A stretch of DNA of 64,000 bases from positions 1,445,203 through 1,509,202 of the forward strand of contig NZ_NIBV01000001.1 of assembly GCF_002632585.1 (NCBI RefSeq). The letters are read 5' to 3'. The notes beneath the pieces were generated by a model, which saw only the letters and a program-made list of their open reading frames with translations, was not told where the DNA came from and made no database searches. Both the position numbers and the translations under genes were made by a program. This document shows, piece after piece, positions 40,144 to 51,055 of the stretch (its first letter is position 1; every line of letters begins with the position of its first letter). The DNA is from Xenorhabdus szentirmaii DSM 16338 (lineage in GTDB: Bacteria > Pseudomonadota > Gammaproteobacteria > Enterobacterales > Enterobacteriaceae).

Positions 40144-40159
40144 AGCAATACACATGCCA
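40144..40159 (-). promoter_or_regulatory. Sigma-54 (RpoN) promoter of atzF-uca
   Basis: On the minus strand TGGCATGTGTATTGCT matches the sigma-54 consensus TGGCAYR-N4-TTGCW at every defined position, with the GG at -24 and GC at -12 correctly spaced. Transcription would start near 40133, giving a leader of about 30 bases that includes the atzF ribosome binding site. Confidence 0.85.
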
Positions 40160-40221
40160 AAGTTTTAACAGGCTGTTTTTAAATTAATTAATGTAGTTAT
40201 ATTGGGTATTATTTCTTATGT

Positions 40222-40260
40222 TGCACAATAATGGTTCACAGATTGAACCTTAATGGTGCG
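40222..40260 (-). promoter_or_regulatory. Two tandem NtrC (NRI) enhancer-like sites
   Basis: Read on the plus strand, TGCACAATAATGGTTCA (40222-40238) and TGAACCTTAATGGTGCG (40244-40260) match the NtrC palindrome TGCACC-N5-GGTGCA at most positions. Their centres are 22 bp apart, two helical turns, and lie about 97 and 119 bp upstream of the predicted sigma-54 start, the usual enhancer distance. The inner arms also form a perfect GGTTCA-N5-TGAACC repeat. Confidence 0.7.
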
Positions 40261-40511
40261 TGTTTTATCTCAACACCAATGATGAGCTTTCTTCATAAAT
40301 CTTTTCATTCATGAGTATCAGTTTTTCTCGTTGTATCTCTCAGTGGGAAAAGGCTATAGTCCGCACCATCCAATGGCACTGAGCCATTTACCCACTGCTT
40401 AAATCACTAAGATATATACCAGTCCTTGGCATATATCTCAGTCGCCATTCGGCAAAATTTTGATGAAAAGCAGCCCATTTCTAGCGAATTCTTTATGTGG
40501 AGACGACAGTA

Positions 40512-41699
40512 GTGAAACTGCTGCGTAATAATGACAGTGCATTTGTACCTGTCACGGGCTTGACTGTGTTTGCGATTGCTTCTGGCTATCTGATGAGCTT
40601 AATTCCGTTGTCGATGGCAAGTTTCAGCATTGATACGGTCTATGCCAGCTGGCTGGCGAGTGCCTATTATTGTGGCCTGCTTATTGGCTCAATGATGATT
40701 GAGCCGGTTATTGCCAAAATTGGCCACCGGCTTTCATTTATTGTTTTTTTGCTGCTTTTATCTGCAACAGTTATTGTATTGCCGGTTTTTCCGCATAGAG
40801 AGTCCTGGCTGTTGATTCGCCTTGTTGCAGGGTTTGCTGTTGCGGGTGTTTTTGTTGTCGTCGAATCTTGGTTGCTGATTGGGGATAATCCCAAAGAGCG
40901 AGCCAAGCGCCTGAGCTTTTATATGACGTCACTTTATGGCGGAACGACAGTGGGCCAATTGCTGATTGGAACGATCGGGACCCAAGGGATGATCCCTTTT
41001 ATTGTGATTTCGGTGCTGTTGTTGCTGGCGATTTTGCCACCTTTACTTGTGCGCCACAGTCAGCCTCCTTCACTGAATCAACAGAGTTTGTCCCTGAAGA
41101 AAATCACCCAACTCAGCAAGCCTGCCATTGTCGGCTGCATGACATCGGGGGTTGTGATGGGCACTATTTACGGCCTGATGCCATTGTCATTGAGCCGGAG
41201 CCATTTCAATGCCGATCAGGTTGGTGTATTGATGGCTGCCATTATTATGGGCGGAATGTTCATACAGCCGATTATCAGTAAATTATCGGTGGTCATGAGC
41301 AAAACGGTCCTGTTGACTCTGGTGTCGTTGTTGGGCGTTTTCGCCGTGGGAATGACCTATATTTTCGATCATTACGCGGTCATGATCGTGGCGCTGGCAC
41401 TTTTGGGAATGTCCTCCTTTGCGTTGTATCCCATTGCTATCACGCTGGCCTGTGATAAGTTGCCTTCCTCCTATATCGTGGTGGCAAGTCAAGTGATGCT
41501 CCTGAGTTATAGTGTTGGCTCTGTGGCTGGTCCGCTGATTGGCGGCCATTTTATGCAGCAGCGCTATTTCATGCATCAGCATCATTTGGATACCCAACAA
41601 AATGGATTGATGACTTTCTTCTTCATCATTTTATTGGCTACTGCGATTTATATGCTACTGGCAAGCCTGCGCCGTAAAGACCGGGTATTGGTTAGCTGA
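40512..41699 (+). CDS. MFS transporter, YcaD-like
   Basis: A roughly 395-residue major facilitator protein with about 12 transmembrane helices. The sequence features SAYYCGLLIGSMMIEPVIAKIGHR and RLVAGFAVAGVFVVVESWLL match the YcaD/UPF0226 branch (E. coli YcaD has corresponding SSSYFTGNLVGT and VVVES motifs). GTG at 40512 is preferred because GGAG lies 9 bases upstream; an ATG at 40497 would add five residues but overlaps that site. The substrate is unknown. It is divergent from atzF, about 400 bp away, and linkage to urea use is only positional. Confidence 0.85.
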   Translation: MKLLRNNDSAFVPVTGLTVFAIASGYLMSLIPLSMASFSIDTVYASWLASAYYCGLLIGSMMIEPVIAKIGHRLSFIVFLLLLSATVIVLPVFPHRESWLLIRLVAGFAVAGVFVVVESWLLIGDNPKERAKRLSFYMTSLYGGTTVGQLLIGTIGTQGMIPFIVISVLLLLAILPPLLVRHSQPPSLNQQSLSLKKITQLSKPAIVGCMTSGVVMGTIYGLMPLSLSRSHFNADQVGVLMAAIIMGGMFIQPIISKLSVVMSKTVLLTLVSLLGVFAVGMTYIFDHYAVMIVALALLGMSSFALYPIAITLACDKLPSSYIVVASQVMLLSYSVGSVAGPLIGGHFMQQRYFMHQHHLDTQQNGLMTFFFIILLATAIYMLLASLRRKDRVLVS

Positions 41700-41883
41700 A
41701 GCCAAAATAATCTCTCCTCTCATTCAGGCACCGCAATCTGTGGTGCCTTGACCCAAAAGTGCGAACCCATCCTGCTGCGCATTTATTGCCATTTATCTCC
41801 ATGGCCGGAATGGTACTGTCCAAGAGGTTAATTAATAACCACCAATTATTGCTCCAACAATCGGAATTAACAGGAGATATTCG

Positions 41884-43245
41884 ATGGTATGCACCATTCC
41901 TCTTCACGATGGCGATCATTTGGTTCAAGTTGATGATGACGTTGCCGCCAGACTCGGCGGGATTGAGTTACGACTTCTTGCAAACCGTGTTGTTGCAATT
42001 CGTGATAATCACTTTTCGGATTTACAAAACATTATTGCCGGGGGCGGTGCCATTACAAAAAACGGCAATCCATATGACCTGCGACGAAAAAATCTTGCAG
42101 TACTGCACTACTGTTTCAACCGTGATAATGAACTTGAATGGCGTGAGCCTGACGCTGATGATACTCGCCTTGCCGTGCTGACGCCGACAATTGCCGTGGC
42201 GACCCTATCACCACCCATTCAGCCAATAAAGCTGTCACCTGACGATCGACTGGCATTCCTGCCATTCGAAGAGACACGCAATGTGCCGAATATAGCTGCT
42301 GATGCAATCCATAATACAGCCACACAACTGACACTGTCTCACTGGCCGGCGAACCGGACCCCCGAGCGTTACAAGGCGGATCTTTCGACTGAAAGCGTTA
42401 TGCAGTTTTTGTCTGATAACAGCTCAGGATACCCGGATGCCCAGCGTGTCACGACCGACCATTTTGATCTGGACGGGCTGGCGTCTGTGTATGCACTGAT
42501 TGCGCCTGAACATGCACAAAATCATAAACAGCTTCTCATTGATATCTCCCGGTTTGGTGACTTCTCGCGTGGCCACAGCACAAAAGCACGTCAGATTGCA
42601 TTCGCATTGGATACGATTGCCGCGCAAATGTTGCATGCCCAAGGCACTGTCCAAAACGAAAGCCTGCGCATTGCATCCCTTTTTGGTACAACGCTGCCAG
42701 CATTACGTGATTTGCTGGACGCTTCTGGGAACGATGAGGGGCTGTCGGCTCATGAGGTACTTTGGCGTGATGCTGAACAGCATCACCAGGAAACAGAAGC
42801 ATTGCTTGAGGGCCTGAATGTAGTGGCTGAGCAATATCCAGAAATCGATCTTGCCATATTCCGGTTGCCTGCCTCTCATGTGCCGTATGTGCGCATACCG
42901 CAGCGTTATTTTGGCCTTTCGCCCATTTCTTTCCATAATCGCACGCCTCTGTCGACAATAGCACTTGTCACAGAAAACGACATTGTGGTTCATCAACGCT
43001 ATGAAGGATGGGTCGCATTACAGACTGATGTTCCAAGGCCTCGCCGTGATTTGTCCATTTTGGCCCGGGCATTCCAAGCCATTGAAACAAAAGATTGTTG
43101 CTGGCATTATGATGGCGTGCAATATATCATGCCTCGACTTGGACGCCGCGGAGCAAAGTTAACTAGTTTACCGATAGAACAAATCGAAAACGAACTAAAG
43201 CGTTTCCTCACGATTGCCCCTGCTGCTTGGACACCCAACCTATAA
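41884..43245 (+). CDS. Uncharacterised protein with HNH/AP2-like N-terminus and DHH-like motif
   Basis: A 453-residue soluble protein. Residues about 1-95 resemble the AP2/HNH-associated DNA-binding fold: IPLHDGDHLVQVDDD, then NRVVAIRD and GNPYDLRRKNLAVLH, recalling the DGNPLDNRRENL motif of HNH homing-type proteins but without a full HNH centre. From about 175 a second domain contains RVTTDHFDLDGLASVYAL (about 182-199), resembling the metal-binding DHxDxDG motif of DHH phosphoesterases. AGGAGA precedes the ATG. I cannot assign a function; a DUF6687-type family name comes to mind but is unverified. A GNAT gene follows by 25 bp and may be cotranscribed. Confidence 0.75.
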   Translation: MVCTIPLHDGDHLVQVDDDVAARLGGIELRLLANRVVAIRDNHFSDLQNIIAGGGAITKNGNPYDLRRKNLAVLHYCFNRDNELEWREPDADDTRLAVLTPTIAVATLSPPIQPIKLSPDDRLAFLPFEETRNVPNIAADAIHNTATQLTLSHWPANRTPERYKADLSTESVMQFLSDNSSGYPDAQRVTTDHFDLDGLASVYALIAPEHAQNHKQLLIDISRFGDFSRGHSTKARQIAFALDTIAAQMLHAQGTVQNESLRIASLFGTTLPALRDLLDASGNDEGLSAHEVLWRDAEQHHQETEALLEGLNVVAEQYPEIDLAIFRLPASHVPYVRIPQRYFGLSPISFHNRTPLSTIALVTENDIVVHQRYEGWVALQTDVPRPRRDLSILARAFQAIETKDCCWHYDGVQYIMPRLGRRGAKLTSLPIEQIENELKRFLTIAPAAWTPNL

Positions 43246-43270
43246 CGGGTAAAACATGCGGAGCTATTCA

Positions 43271-43717
43271 ATGCAGATACAAAAAGCCAGTCAGGCTGAT
43301 TTTTCGACATTGATTCAGATTTGGGAAGCTTCTGTTCTTGCCACCCACGATTTCCTGCCTAAATCCATGATTGATGTTTTGCGCCCACAGATCCTCAACG
43401 ACTACCTGTCTAATCTTGTGGTCTATAAGGCGGTGGATGCACAACAGAATATTGTTGGATTTATCAGTACCGATCAACACCGTGTGGAAATGTTGTTTAT
43501 CTCTCCGGAAGCACGGGGAACCGGCGTTGGTAAACTATTGCTGAAATTTGCCATCAGTGAATTGCAGATCAATGAAGTGGATGTAAACGAACAAAATACA
43601 CAAGGTGTGGGGTTTTATCAGCATATGGGGTTTCAGGTTACTGGCCGCTCAGAGCTTGATGGGGAAGGCAATCCATTCCCGTTATTACATATGAAGCTGG
43701 ATAACCATCAGGTGTGA
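43271..43717 (+). CDS. GNAT family N-acetyltransferase, YjaB-like
   Basis: A 148-residue acetyltransferase. The acetyl-CoA-binding motif is RGTGVGKLLLKFA (about 83-95), preceded by VEMLFISPEA, and the C-terminal part NEQNTQGVGFYQHMGFQVTGRSELD closely follows E. coli YjaB. ATG at 43271 is preferred over 43256 because GCGGAG lies 8 bases before it. It closely follows the 41884-43245 gene and ends at a candidate terminator. The substrate is unknown. Confidence 0.87.
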   Translation: MQIQKASQADFSTLIQIWEASVLATHDFLPKSMIDVLRPQILNDYLSNLVVYKAVDAQQNIVGFISTDQHRVEMLFISPEARGTGVGKLLLKFAISELQINEVDVNEQNTQGVGFYQHMGFQVTGRSELDGEGNPFPLLHMKLDNHQV

Positions 43718-44219
43718 AGGCTTATACCTGCCACCTTTCAAGATAATGCGTAACAGCGGGACAACTTCCCCAGTAACATCATGAAGGATGTGGCTGGGGT
43801 TTTGAGTGTGGTCAAAAAAAACGGAAATCTGAAAGATTGCGGGTAAAACGGGTAGGTAGATGGCGGGTATGGAAACGTTCTGGGAGGTCATCGGTAATTA
43901 AATACCTGTCGTTTTGTTGTCCATTTAAAATTGGCTATTTTACTCAGGTTCATTCAAGTTCAGAAAATAGATAACATGTTAAAATATAAGAACAAGTAAA
44001 CTGTTGAATAACTCATAATGGTAATTGATTCAATAAAATAAACCCTTGTGTCATACAGTTGAACTGAATAAAGAATAAAGAAATATAAAGTTTTTTATAT
44101 AAAAATAAAAGAAATCTAAATCAATAGATTATTTTGCAAACATTTAGGTAATTTTTTATAAATCAATGATAGAATCGGGACGGTATCAGTCTTTTTATTT
44201 CTATCGAGTTTAATTATTA
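43718..44219. other. Intergenic region upstream of the VirK-like gene
   Basis: About 500 bp; the first part holds the candidate terminator at 43768-43803, the second half (43920-44219) is extremely AT-rich and should hold the promoter of the next gene. No gene was recognised. Confidence 0.5.
43768..43803 (+). terminator. Candidate terminator after the YjaB-like gene
   Basis: CCCCAG (43768-43773) pairs with CTGGGG (43794-43799), with an inner CATC/GATG pairing, then TTTT. Confidence 0.6.
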
Positions 44220-45182
44220 ATGAATTATCTACAAAAACCTGCTTCTTCAGGAATGAAGCTATTTGTCGATCTTGTGAGAAAGCGCGTTAATCCGGGAATA
44301 TACTGGCATTCTTCAAGTTATCGTACCAAATTTGCACTTCGTAGTATGTTGATGCCGATGTCGACATTGAAGCTTTTGGATAGCCTTGCCAGAACACCAC
44401 GCTATCTGGATATTCTGAAAAAGCAGCCTAGCTTGCCTTGCAAGTTGCATCGCCCCTATTTGAGTATCAACTTTAAACGTAAACAGATTGTTTGTGCATT
44501 GAATGAACATTATGAATTATTATTCAGTCGATTAACTCATTCTGTTACAAGCCATTTATTTAATTATCAGGCTTATTTATTGGCAACTATTCAGGGTAAG
44601 AATGAATCATTCATGATATATATGGATTCATTAGATAATCTGAATAAAGAAGGTGAGACTGCTTTATATATTACCAATTCAGAAAATTATATTCTGGCAA
44701 AATGTGCATTCACTTTGTTGACCGTGGATGGAAAGCAGACATTATTCATTGGCGTGTTGCAAGGATCAAACCAAAAGGATAATTCTCTGGAGATTATCCG
44801 AAATGCGACAAAAGAGTGTCATGGTTTATTTCCAAAACGTCTTTTGGTTGAGACTATTTGTCACTTTGCCGATCATATGAATTGCGAACAAATTCTGGCG
44901 GTCAGTAACGAGACACATATTTACCGCAGCATACGCTATTGGCATAAAAAGAAAGATAAAATGGTCGCTGACTACAATTCTTTCTGGGAATCCCTGAACG
45001 GGGTCAGAAAGGAAAATAATGACTTTCACCTGCCATCAACCATAGAAAGAAAATCACTGGATGATATTCCCAGTAAAAAACGTGCAGAATATCGCCGTCG
45101 CTACCAGTTGTTGGATGAGCTGGAAAATAGCATAAAAACGTCCCTTACCACTGGGCCTGCTTCAGCTGGCGGAAAAGAGTAG
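44220..45182 (+). CDS. VirK/YbjX family protein (DUF535)
   Basis: A 320-residue cytoplasmic protein of the DUF535 family. Characteristic blocks: RPYLSINFKRKQIVCALNEHYE (about 80-100, listed in part), LFIGVLQGSN (about 179-188), NATKECHGLFPKRLLVE and the C-terminal SIRYWHKKKDKMVADYNSFWE (about 237-257). Relatives include Shigella VirK, Salmonella VirK/YbjX and E. coli YbjX, often PhoP-controlled and tied to resistance to antimicrobial peptides and survival in hosts. The molecular activity is unknown. AT-rich upstream DNA and isolation from the neighbouring genes suggest accessory origin. Confidence 0.88.
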   Translation: MNYLQKPASSGMKLFVDLVRKRVNPGIYWHSSSYRTKFALRSMLMPMSTLKLLDSLARTPRYLDILKKQPSLPCKLHRPYLSINFKRKQIVCALNEHYELLFSRLTHSVTSHLFNYQAYLLATIQGKNESFMIYMDSLDNLNKEGETALYITNSENYILAKCAFTLLTVDGKQTLFIGVLQGSNQKDNSLEIIRNATKECHGLFPKRLLVETICHFADHMNCEQILAVSNETHIYRSIRYWHKKKDKMVADYNSFWESLNGVRKENNDFHLPSTIERKSLDDIPSKKRAEYRRRYQLLDELENSIKTSLTTGPASAGGKE

Positions 45183-45216
45183 TTTAGTCAGCGAGATACA
45201 ATCCCATCCTGTAGGG

Positions 45217-45260
45217 CTGTCTCTTGATCTCTCAGATGTGATCAAGAGACAGGTTTTTTA
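45217..45260 (+). terminator. Terminator after the VirK-like gene
   Basis: A perfect 13-bp stem, CTGTCTCTTGATC (45217-45229) with GATCAAGAGACAG (45240-45252), followed by GTTTTTTA. Confidence 0.92.
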
Positions 45261-45666
45261 GGGGGAAAAGGATGTCGGCTTTCTCCACAACATCACCCCA
45301 ATCGTCCTACAAATAGCAGTGATAATAGCAATATATTTATTTCTTCATCTTTAGTTGATGGTGAGGATTTTGCGGTGAGGTTCAACGGCTATATTGCCGT
45401 ACAGCGGGAGTTTTAAATTTACCGTAAAACTCTGCATAAATGCGCGCTATCTATTTTCTTTGACTTTGATATATACATATTTTGTGTGTTTTTTTAAACT
45501 TGGTGCCATCAAAATTAATGAATTAAATATTTTTATGCGGCTTTTTATAATATGAAGAATTATCCCAATAAATAACATTAAAATTAGTATCTTGTTTTTC
45601 AAATTGCTTCTTTATTGGAAATTCGAAACTCATTGGTTAGAGGCACGGATGGAGAATGAATTATCA
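45261..45666. other. AT-rich intergenic region
   Basis: About 400 bp between the VirK terminator and the 3' end of the next minus-strand gene. I see no gene, repeat or terminator that I can support. Confidence 0.5.
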
Positions 45667-46263
45667 TCACCGAGGCTTCGCCATTAACCATGCAAGGTGG
45701 TTTTTAATCGCAGGCCATTCGTTCAGGAGAATGCTATAAACGCACGTATCCCGCACCGAACCATCCCGGGATCGCATATGGTGACGCAGGATGCCATCCA
45801 ATTTTGCCCCCAGGCGCTCAATTGCCCTGCGGCTTTGATGATTCAGGAAATGGGTACGGAATTCCACCGCCACACATCCCAGTTCTTCAAATGCATACTG
45901 CAACAACAATGTCTTGGCTTCTGTATTGATGGGCGTACGTTGGGATGAAGCCGCATACCAAGTTGAGCCTATTTCCAACCTGGGAATATTCACATCAATA
46001 TTCATGTAAGTGGTCATTCCAATGGCCTTTCCTGTCGCATTATCGATGACGGTAAAAGGCAGCATTGTTCCCTTGGCGTGCAGCGCCAAGCGGCGATCAA
46101 TTTCCGCATGGACATTGGCAGGATCAGTGACATAGGTGTACCACAATTTATGTAACTGCCCATCCTCAATCGCATTTGCAAACTCTTCATGCCTGTCGTG
46201 CGACAACGGTTCCAGCGTGACATGTTTTCCTGTCAACGTGATCCAATCAGTTATTTGTTTCAT
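45667..46263 (-). CDS. GNAT family N-acetyltransferase, RimJ/RimL-like
   Basis: A 198-residue acetyltransferase of the RimL-type (Acetyltransf_3) group. ITLTGKHVTLEPLSHDRHEEF opens the fold; GKAIGMTTYMNIDVNIPRLEIGSTWYA (about 93-119) and the motif region QRTPINTEAKTLLLQYAFEELG follow, with LNHQSRRAIERLGAKLDGILR near 155-175. ATG at 46263 (MKQITDWITLTG) is preferred over the frame start at 46308. The substrate could be a protein N-terminus, amino acid or antibiotic; nothing nearby decides. Confidence 0.82.
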   Translation of the reverse strand: MKQITDWITLTGKHVTLEPLSHDRHEEFANAIEDGQLHKLWYTYVTDPANVHAEIDRRLALHAKGTMLPFTVIDNATGKAIGMTTYMNIDVNIPRLEIGSTWYAASSQRTPINTEAKTLLLQYAFEELGCVAVEFRTHFLNHQSRRAIERLGAKLDGILRHHMRSRDGSVRDTCVYSILLNEWPAIKNHLAWLMAKPR

Positions 46264-46488
46264 ACTTAATTTTTCACTGTTGTTGAAGGGTACTCTGGCA
46301 GTATGCATAGTTAAAAAATAGGCGACAACTATTTATTATAGGTATTTTTATCACTGTAGATTTCATGATGTTTGTCACAATCGCTTAATAAAGAGATTCC
46401 AATCAGGCCGTAACTGTCTACATTTGATAACCATCTCATCCGACCACTTAGTTATGACCAAGTGATGCAGAAAAATAATATTTTTTGA

Positions 46489-48537
<2,049 letters not shown>

Positions 48538-48559
48538 CCCTCCCTTTGCCGTTGAAAGA

Positions 48560-48584
48560 CTCGCCCTATGTCTGGTAGGGCGAG
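48560..48584. terminator. Hairpin between fadH and the ape operon
   Basis: A perfect 9-bp stem, CTCGCCCTA (48560-48568) with TAGGGCGAG (48576-48584), between two convergent genes. U-tracts are weak on both sides. Confidence 0.65.
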
Positions 48585-48604
48585 GAACAATCCCATTTTT
48601 CCCA

Positions 48605-49855
48605 TTAACGCCAGCGGCGGATCACCATTGACGTATTGATCCCACCGAAAGCGAAGTTATTGCTTTGGATAAAATCAGTCTGGATTTCACGCGGTTGATG
48701 CATGATATAGTCCAGCTCACCACACGCAGGATCAACCTCATTGAGATTGATAGTTGGCGCAAACCAGCCTTCGTTCATCATTTCTAGACTCAACCAAGCC
48801 TCAAGCGCACCACAAGCGCCCAAGGTATGGCCAAAATAGCTTTTCAATGAGGAAATCGGCGTCTGCTGACCAAAAATATTGGCGGTGGCCTGACTTTCGG
48901 CGATATCTCCCCGCTCGGTTGCTGTCCCGTGCGCGCTGATGTAACCAATATCGGCAGGCTGTAATCCCGCTGACTTAAGGGCCATTTCCATGCATATCTG
49001 CATGGTTTCAGATTTCGGCTGGGTGATGTGGGAAGCATCACAGTTTGTGGCAAACCCGATAATTTCGCCATAAATCTTGGCGCCACGTGCTTTGGCGTGT
49101 TCCAGCTCTTCCAGGATCAATGTACCGGCACCTTCGCCGATGACCAAACCATCACGGTTAACATCAAATGGGGAAGGGGTGGTGTTGGGGTGTTCATTTT
49201 TCTGGCTGGTGGCAAACAATGTATCGAAGACGGCCGCTTCGGATGGACACAATTCTTCGGCCCCGCCCGCGACCATAACGGTTTGGTAGCCATGGCGGAT
49301 AGCTTCCCATGCATAGCCAATCGCTTGGCTTCCGGAGGTACAGGCGCTTGACGTGGGGATAACCCTGCCGCGCAGACCAAAGAACAGCCCAGTATTGACG
49401 GCTGTCGTATGGGGCATCATCTGGACATACGTGGTGCCGGTGATGTTGTTGGTGTGTTTTTCCGTCAGCATGGTCGCAAATTCACTGACGGGTTTGGTAC
49501 TGCCTGTCGAAGAACCGTAGGCAATGCCTGTTTCTCCGTTGGTCAAGACTGGATGACCCAGCAACCCCGCCATTTCTAACGCAAGCTCTGTGGCGCGGGT
49601 TGACATCAGGGAAACGCACCCCATGGAACGAATGCGTTTGCGGGTATAGTGTTCGGGTAAAGTAAAATCAGTGACGGGAGCACCGAGATGGGTATTAAGC
49701 CCTTCATATTCTGCCCATGCGGGCATTTGTTGAACCGTGTTGATACCCGCTTTCAATCCTGCGGAGACAGACTGCCAGTTGTCCCCCAATGCAGTGATCC
49801 CACCCATCCCCGTGATAACGACTCTGCGGGGCATTTCGCTTTGGCGCTGGCTCAT
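48605..49855 (-). CDS. apeR: Aryl polyene cluster 3-ketoacyl synthase ApeR
   Basis: A 416-residue FabF-type condensing enzyme with a complete Cys-His-His triad: Cys172 in SSACTSGSQAIG, His309 in SAHGTATERGD and His343 in SYFGHTLGACG. In the characterised Xenorhabdus APE pathway ApeR is an extra, homodimeric ketosynthase distinct from the ApeO:ApeC pair. It is the last gene of the operon; its start overlaps the apeQ stop (ATGA). Confidence 0.93.
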   Translation of the reverse strand: MSQRQSEMPRRVVITGMGGITALGDNWQSVSAGLKAGINTVQQMPAWAEYEGLNTHLGAPVTDFTLPEHYTRKRIRSMGCVSLMSTRATELALEMAGLLGHPVLTNGETGIAYGSSTGSTKPVSEFATMLTEKHTNNITGTTYVQMMPHTTAVNTGLFFGLRGRVIPTSSACTSGSQAIGYAWEAIRHGYQTVMVAGGAEELCPSEAAVFDTLFATSQKNEHPNTTPSPFDVNRDGLVIGEGAGTLILEELEHAKARGAKIYGEIIGFATNCDASHITQPKSETMQICMEMALKSAGLQPADIGYISAHGTATERGDIAESQATANIFGQQTPISSLKSYFGHTLGACGALEAWLSLEMMNEGWFAPTINLNEVDPACGELDYIMHQPREIQTDFIQSNNFAFGGINTSMVIRRWR

Positions 49856-50580
49856 AGCATTCCTCCGTTGATTGAGATGACCTGGCGAGTCACATAGCCG
49901 GCAATATCAGACATCAGGTAACTGGCAAGACCCGCCACTTCATCTGCTTGCCCCATGCGTTTCATCGGGATCATATTCATGGCTTCTTTGAGTGCGGCTT
50001 CTTCCATTTGGATCATGTCTGTGCCAATCAATCCGGGAGCAATGCAGTTCACCGTGATTTTCCTTTTTGCCAATTCGATCGCCAGCGCTTTTGTCGCGCC
50101 GATAATGCCTGCTTTGGCCGCACTGTAATTGACTTGTCCGCGGTTACCCATCAGGCCGGACACGGATGACAGGGTGATGATGCGTCCCCCTTGGCGCAAG
50201 CCAATCATCGGCATGATGCAAGGGTGGATAACATTGTAGAAACCATCCAGATTGGTGTGGATGACGCTATCCCAATCGTCGCCTTCCAATGCAGGAAAAG
50301 CGCCATCTTTGGCGATCCCCGCATTGCAGACGATGCCATAGTATGCTCCGTGGCTTTCGATATCTTTTTCCAGTGCCTCAAGGCAGGCGGTGCGATCTGA
50401 AACATCAAAATTCAGTATGCGGCCGTTGCCTCCGTTGGTCTGGATCTGTTCCAGTGTCTCCTCCGCACCTTTCGCATCGCGGTGGTAATGTACGATGACA
50501 GTAAAACCTTCTGCCGCCAGTCGACAGGCAATTGCTCTGCCGATCCCTTTGCTGGCACCGGTCACTAGAACTGAACGCAT
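49852..50580 (-). CDS. apeQ: 3-ketoacyl-ACP reductase ApeQ
   Basis: A 242-residue FabG-like short-chain dehydrogenase that reduces the beta-keto group after each polyene extension. The NADPH motif TGASKGIG is at residues 7-14, NAGIA at 86-90, and the catalytic Ser139 (TLSSVSG), Tyr152 and Lys156 (NYSAAK) are intact. It lies between apeP and apeR with overlapping or nearly touching ends. Confidence 0.94.
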   Translation of the reverse strand: MRSVLVTGASKGIGRAIACRLAAEGFTVIVHYHRDAKGAEETLEQIQTNGGNGRILNFDVSDRTACLEALEKDIESHGAYYGIVCNAGIAKDGAFPALEGDDWDSVIHTNLDGFYNVIHPCIMPMIGLRQGGRIITLSSVSGLMGNRGQVNYSAAKAGIIGATKALAIELAKRKITVNCIAPGLIGTDMIQMEEAALKEAMNMIPMKRMGQADEVAGLASYLMSDIAGYVTRQVISINGGML

Positions 50581-50584
50581 TGTG

Positions 50585-51055
50585 TTACTCCATCCTGTTT
50601 ATCAGTTGTGTGAGTTCTGTTTTGTTAGGTTGGTAGGTGTTCAGGCGGCCTGTCACGAGTATCGTGCCATGACAACTGATATCACCTTCAAAACTGCCAA
50701 ATTTTTCATCTTGCAGTAATAAATTCATTTGAATATCAAGCACACTGCCCTGCGCAAAAACAGGCGCCTGGCAACGTACTGCCCGTCCGCCCAGCAACAT
50801 GCCCAACGCGGAATTTTCTTCTGCTTTTTCCCTGCGATGCCAGCCAGACCAAACACCAATGGTTTGTGCCATGATTTCAATGGCAAACCAGCTCGGCAGG
50901 TGCCCTTCATCGTTAAGGAAGGGAGACAAGACCCCTGTTTTGCTCACGTTCACCTGACAATGAACATGCTCATCGGAAACATTAATCACTTTTTCCAGTA
51001 ATACCATCGGAGCTTCATGGGGGAGGTAATGATCTACCGGTAAATAATCAGGCAT
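50585..51055 (-). CDS. apeP: 3-hydroxyacyl-ACP dehydratase subunit ApeP
   Basis: A 156-residue hotdog-fold protein (YLPHEAPMVLLEKV at about 9-22, WFAIEIMAQTIGVWSGWH near 56-73). In the described system ApeP pairs with ApeI to form a heterodimeric dehydratase that makes the trans double bonds. His near residue 12 and the EIMAQ helix correspond to FabZ-like catalytic elements. The ATG overlaps the apeO stop by one base. Confidence 0.9.
   Translation of the reverse strand: MPDYLPVDHYLPHEAPMVLLEKVINVSDEHVHCQVNVSKTGVLSPFLNDEGHLPSWFAIEIMAQTIGVWSGWHRREKAEENSALGMLLGGRAVRCQAPVFAQGSVLDIQMNLLLQDEKFGSFEGDISCHGTILVTGRLNTYQPNKTELTQLINRME

Noticed and set aside
40105..40496. Possible ykkC (guanidine) riboswitch before atzF-uca
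   Set aside because: None of the conserved guanidine-I motifs were seen on the minus strand, and the sigma-54 promoter leaves only about 30 bases of leader.
40497..40511. ATG at 40497 as start of the MFS gene
   Set aside because: The only good ribosome binding site (GGAG) lies downstream of that ATG and fits the GTG at 40512.
42536..42964. Long antisense frame inside the 41884-43245 gene
   Set aside because: A shadow of the well-supported plus-strand gene with no signals of its own.
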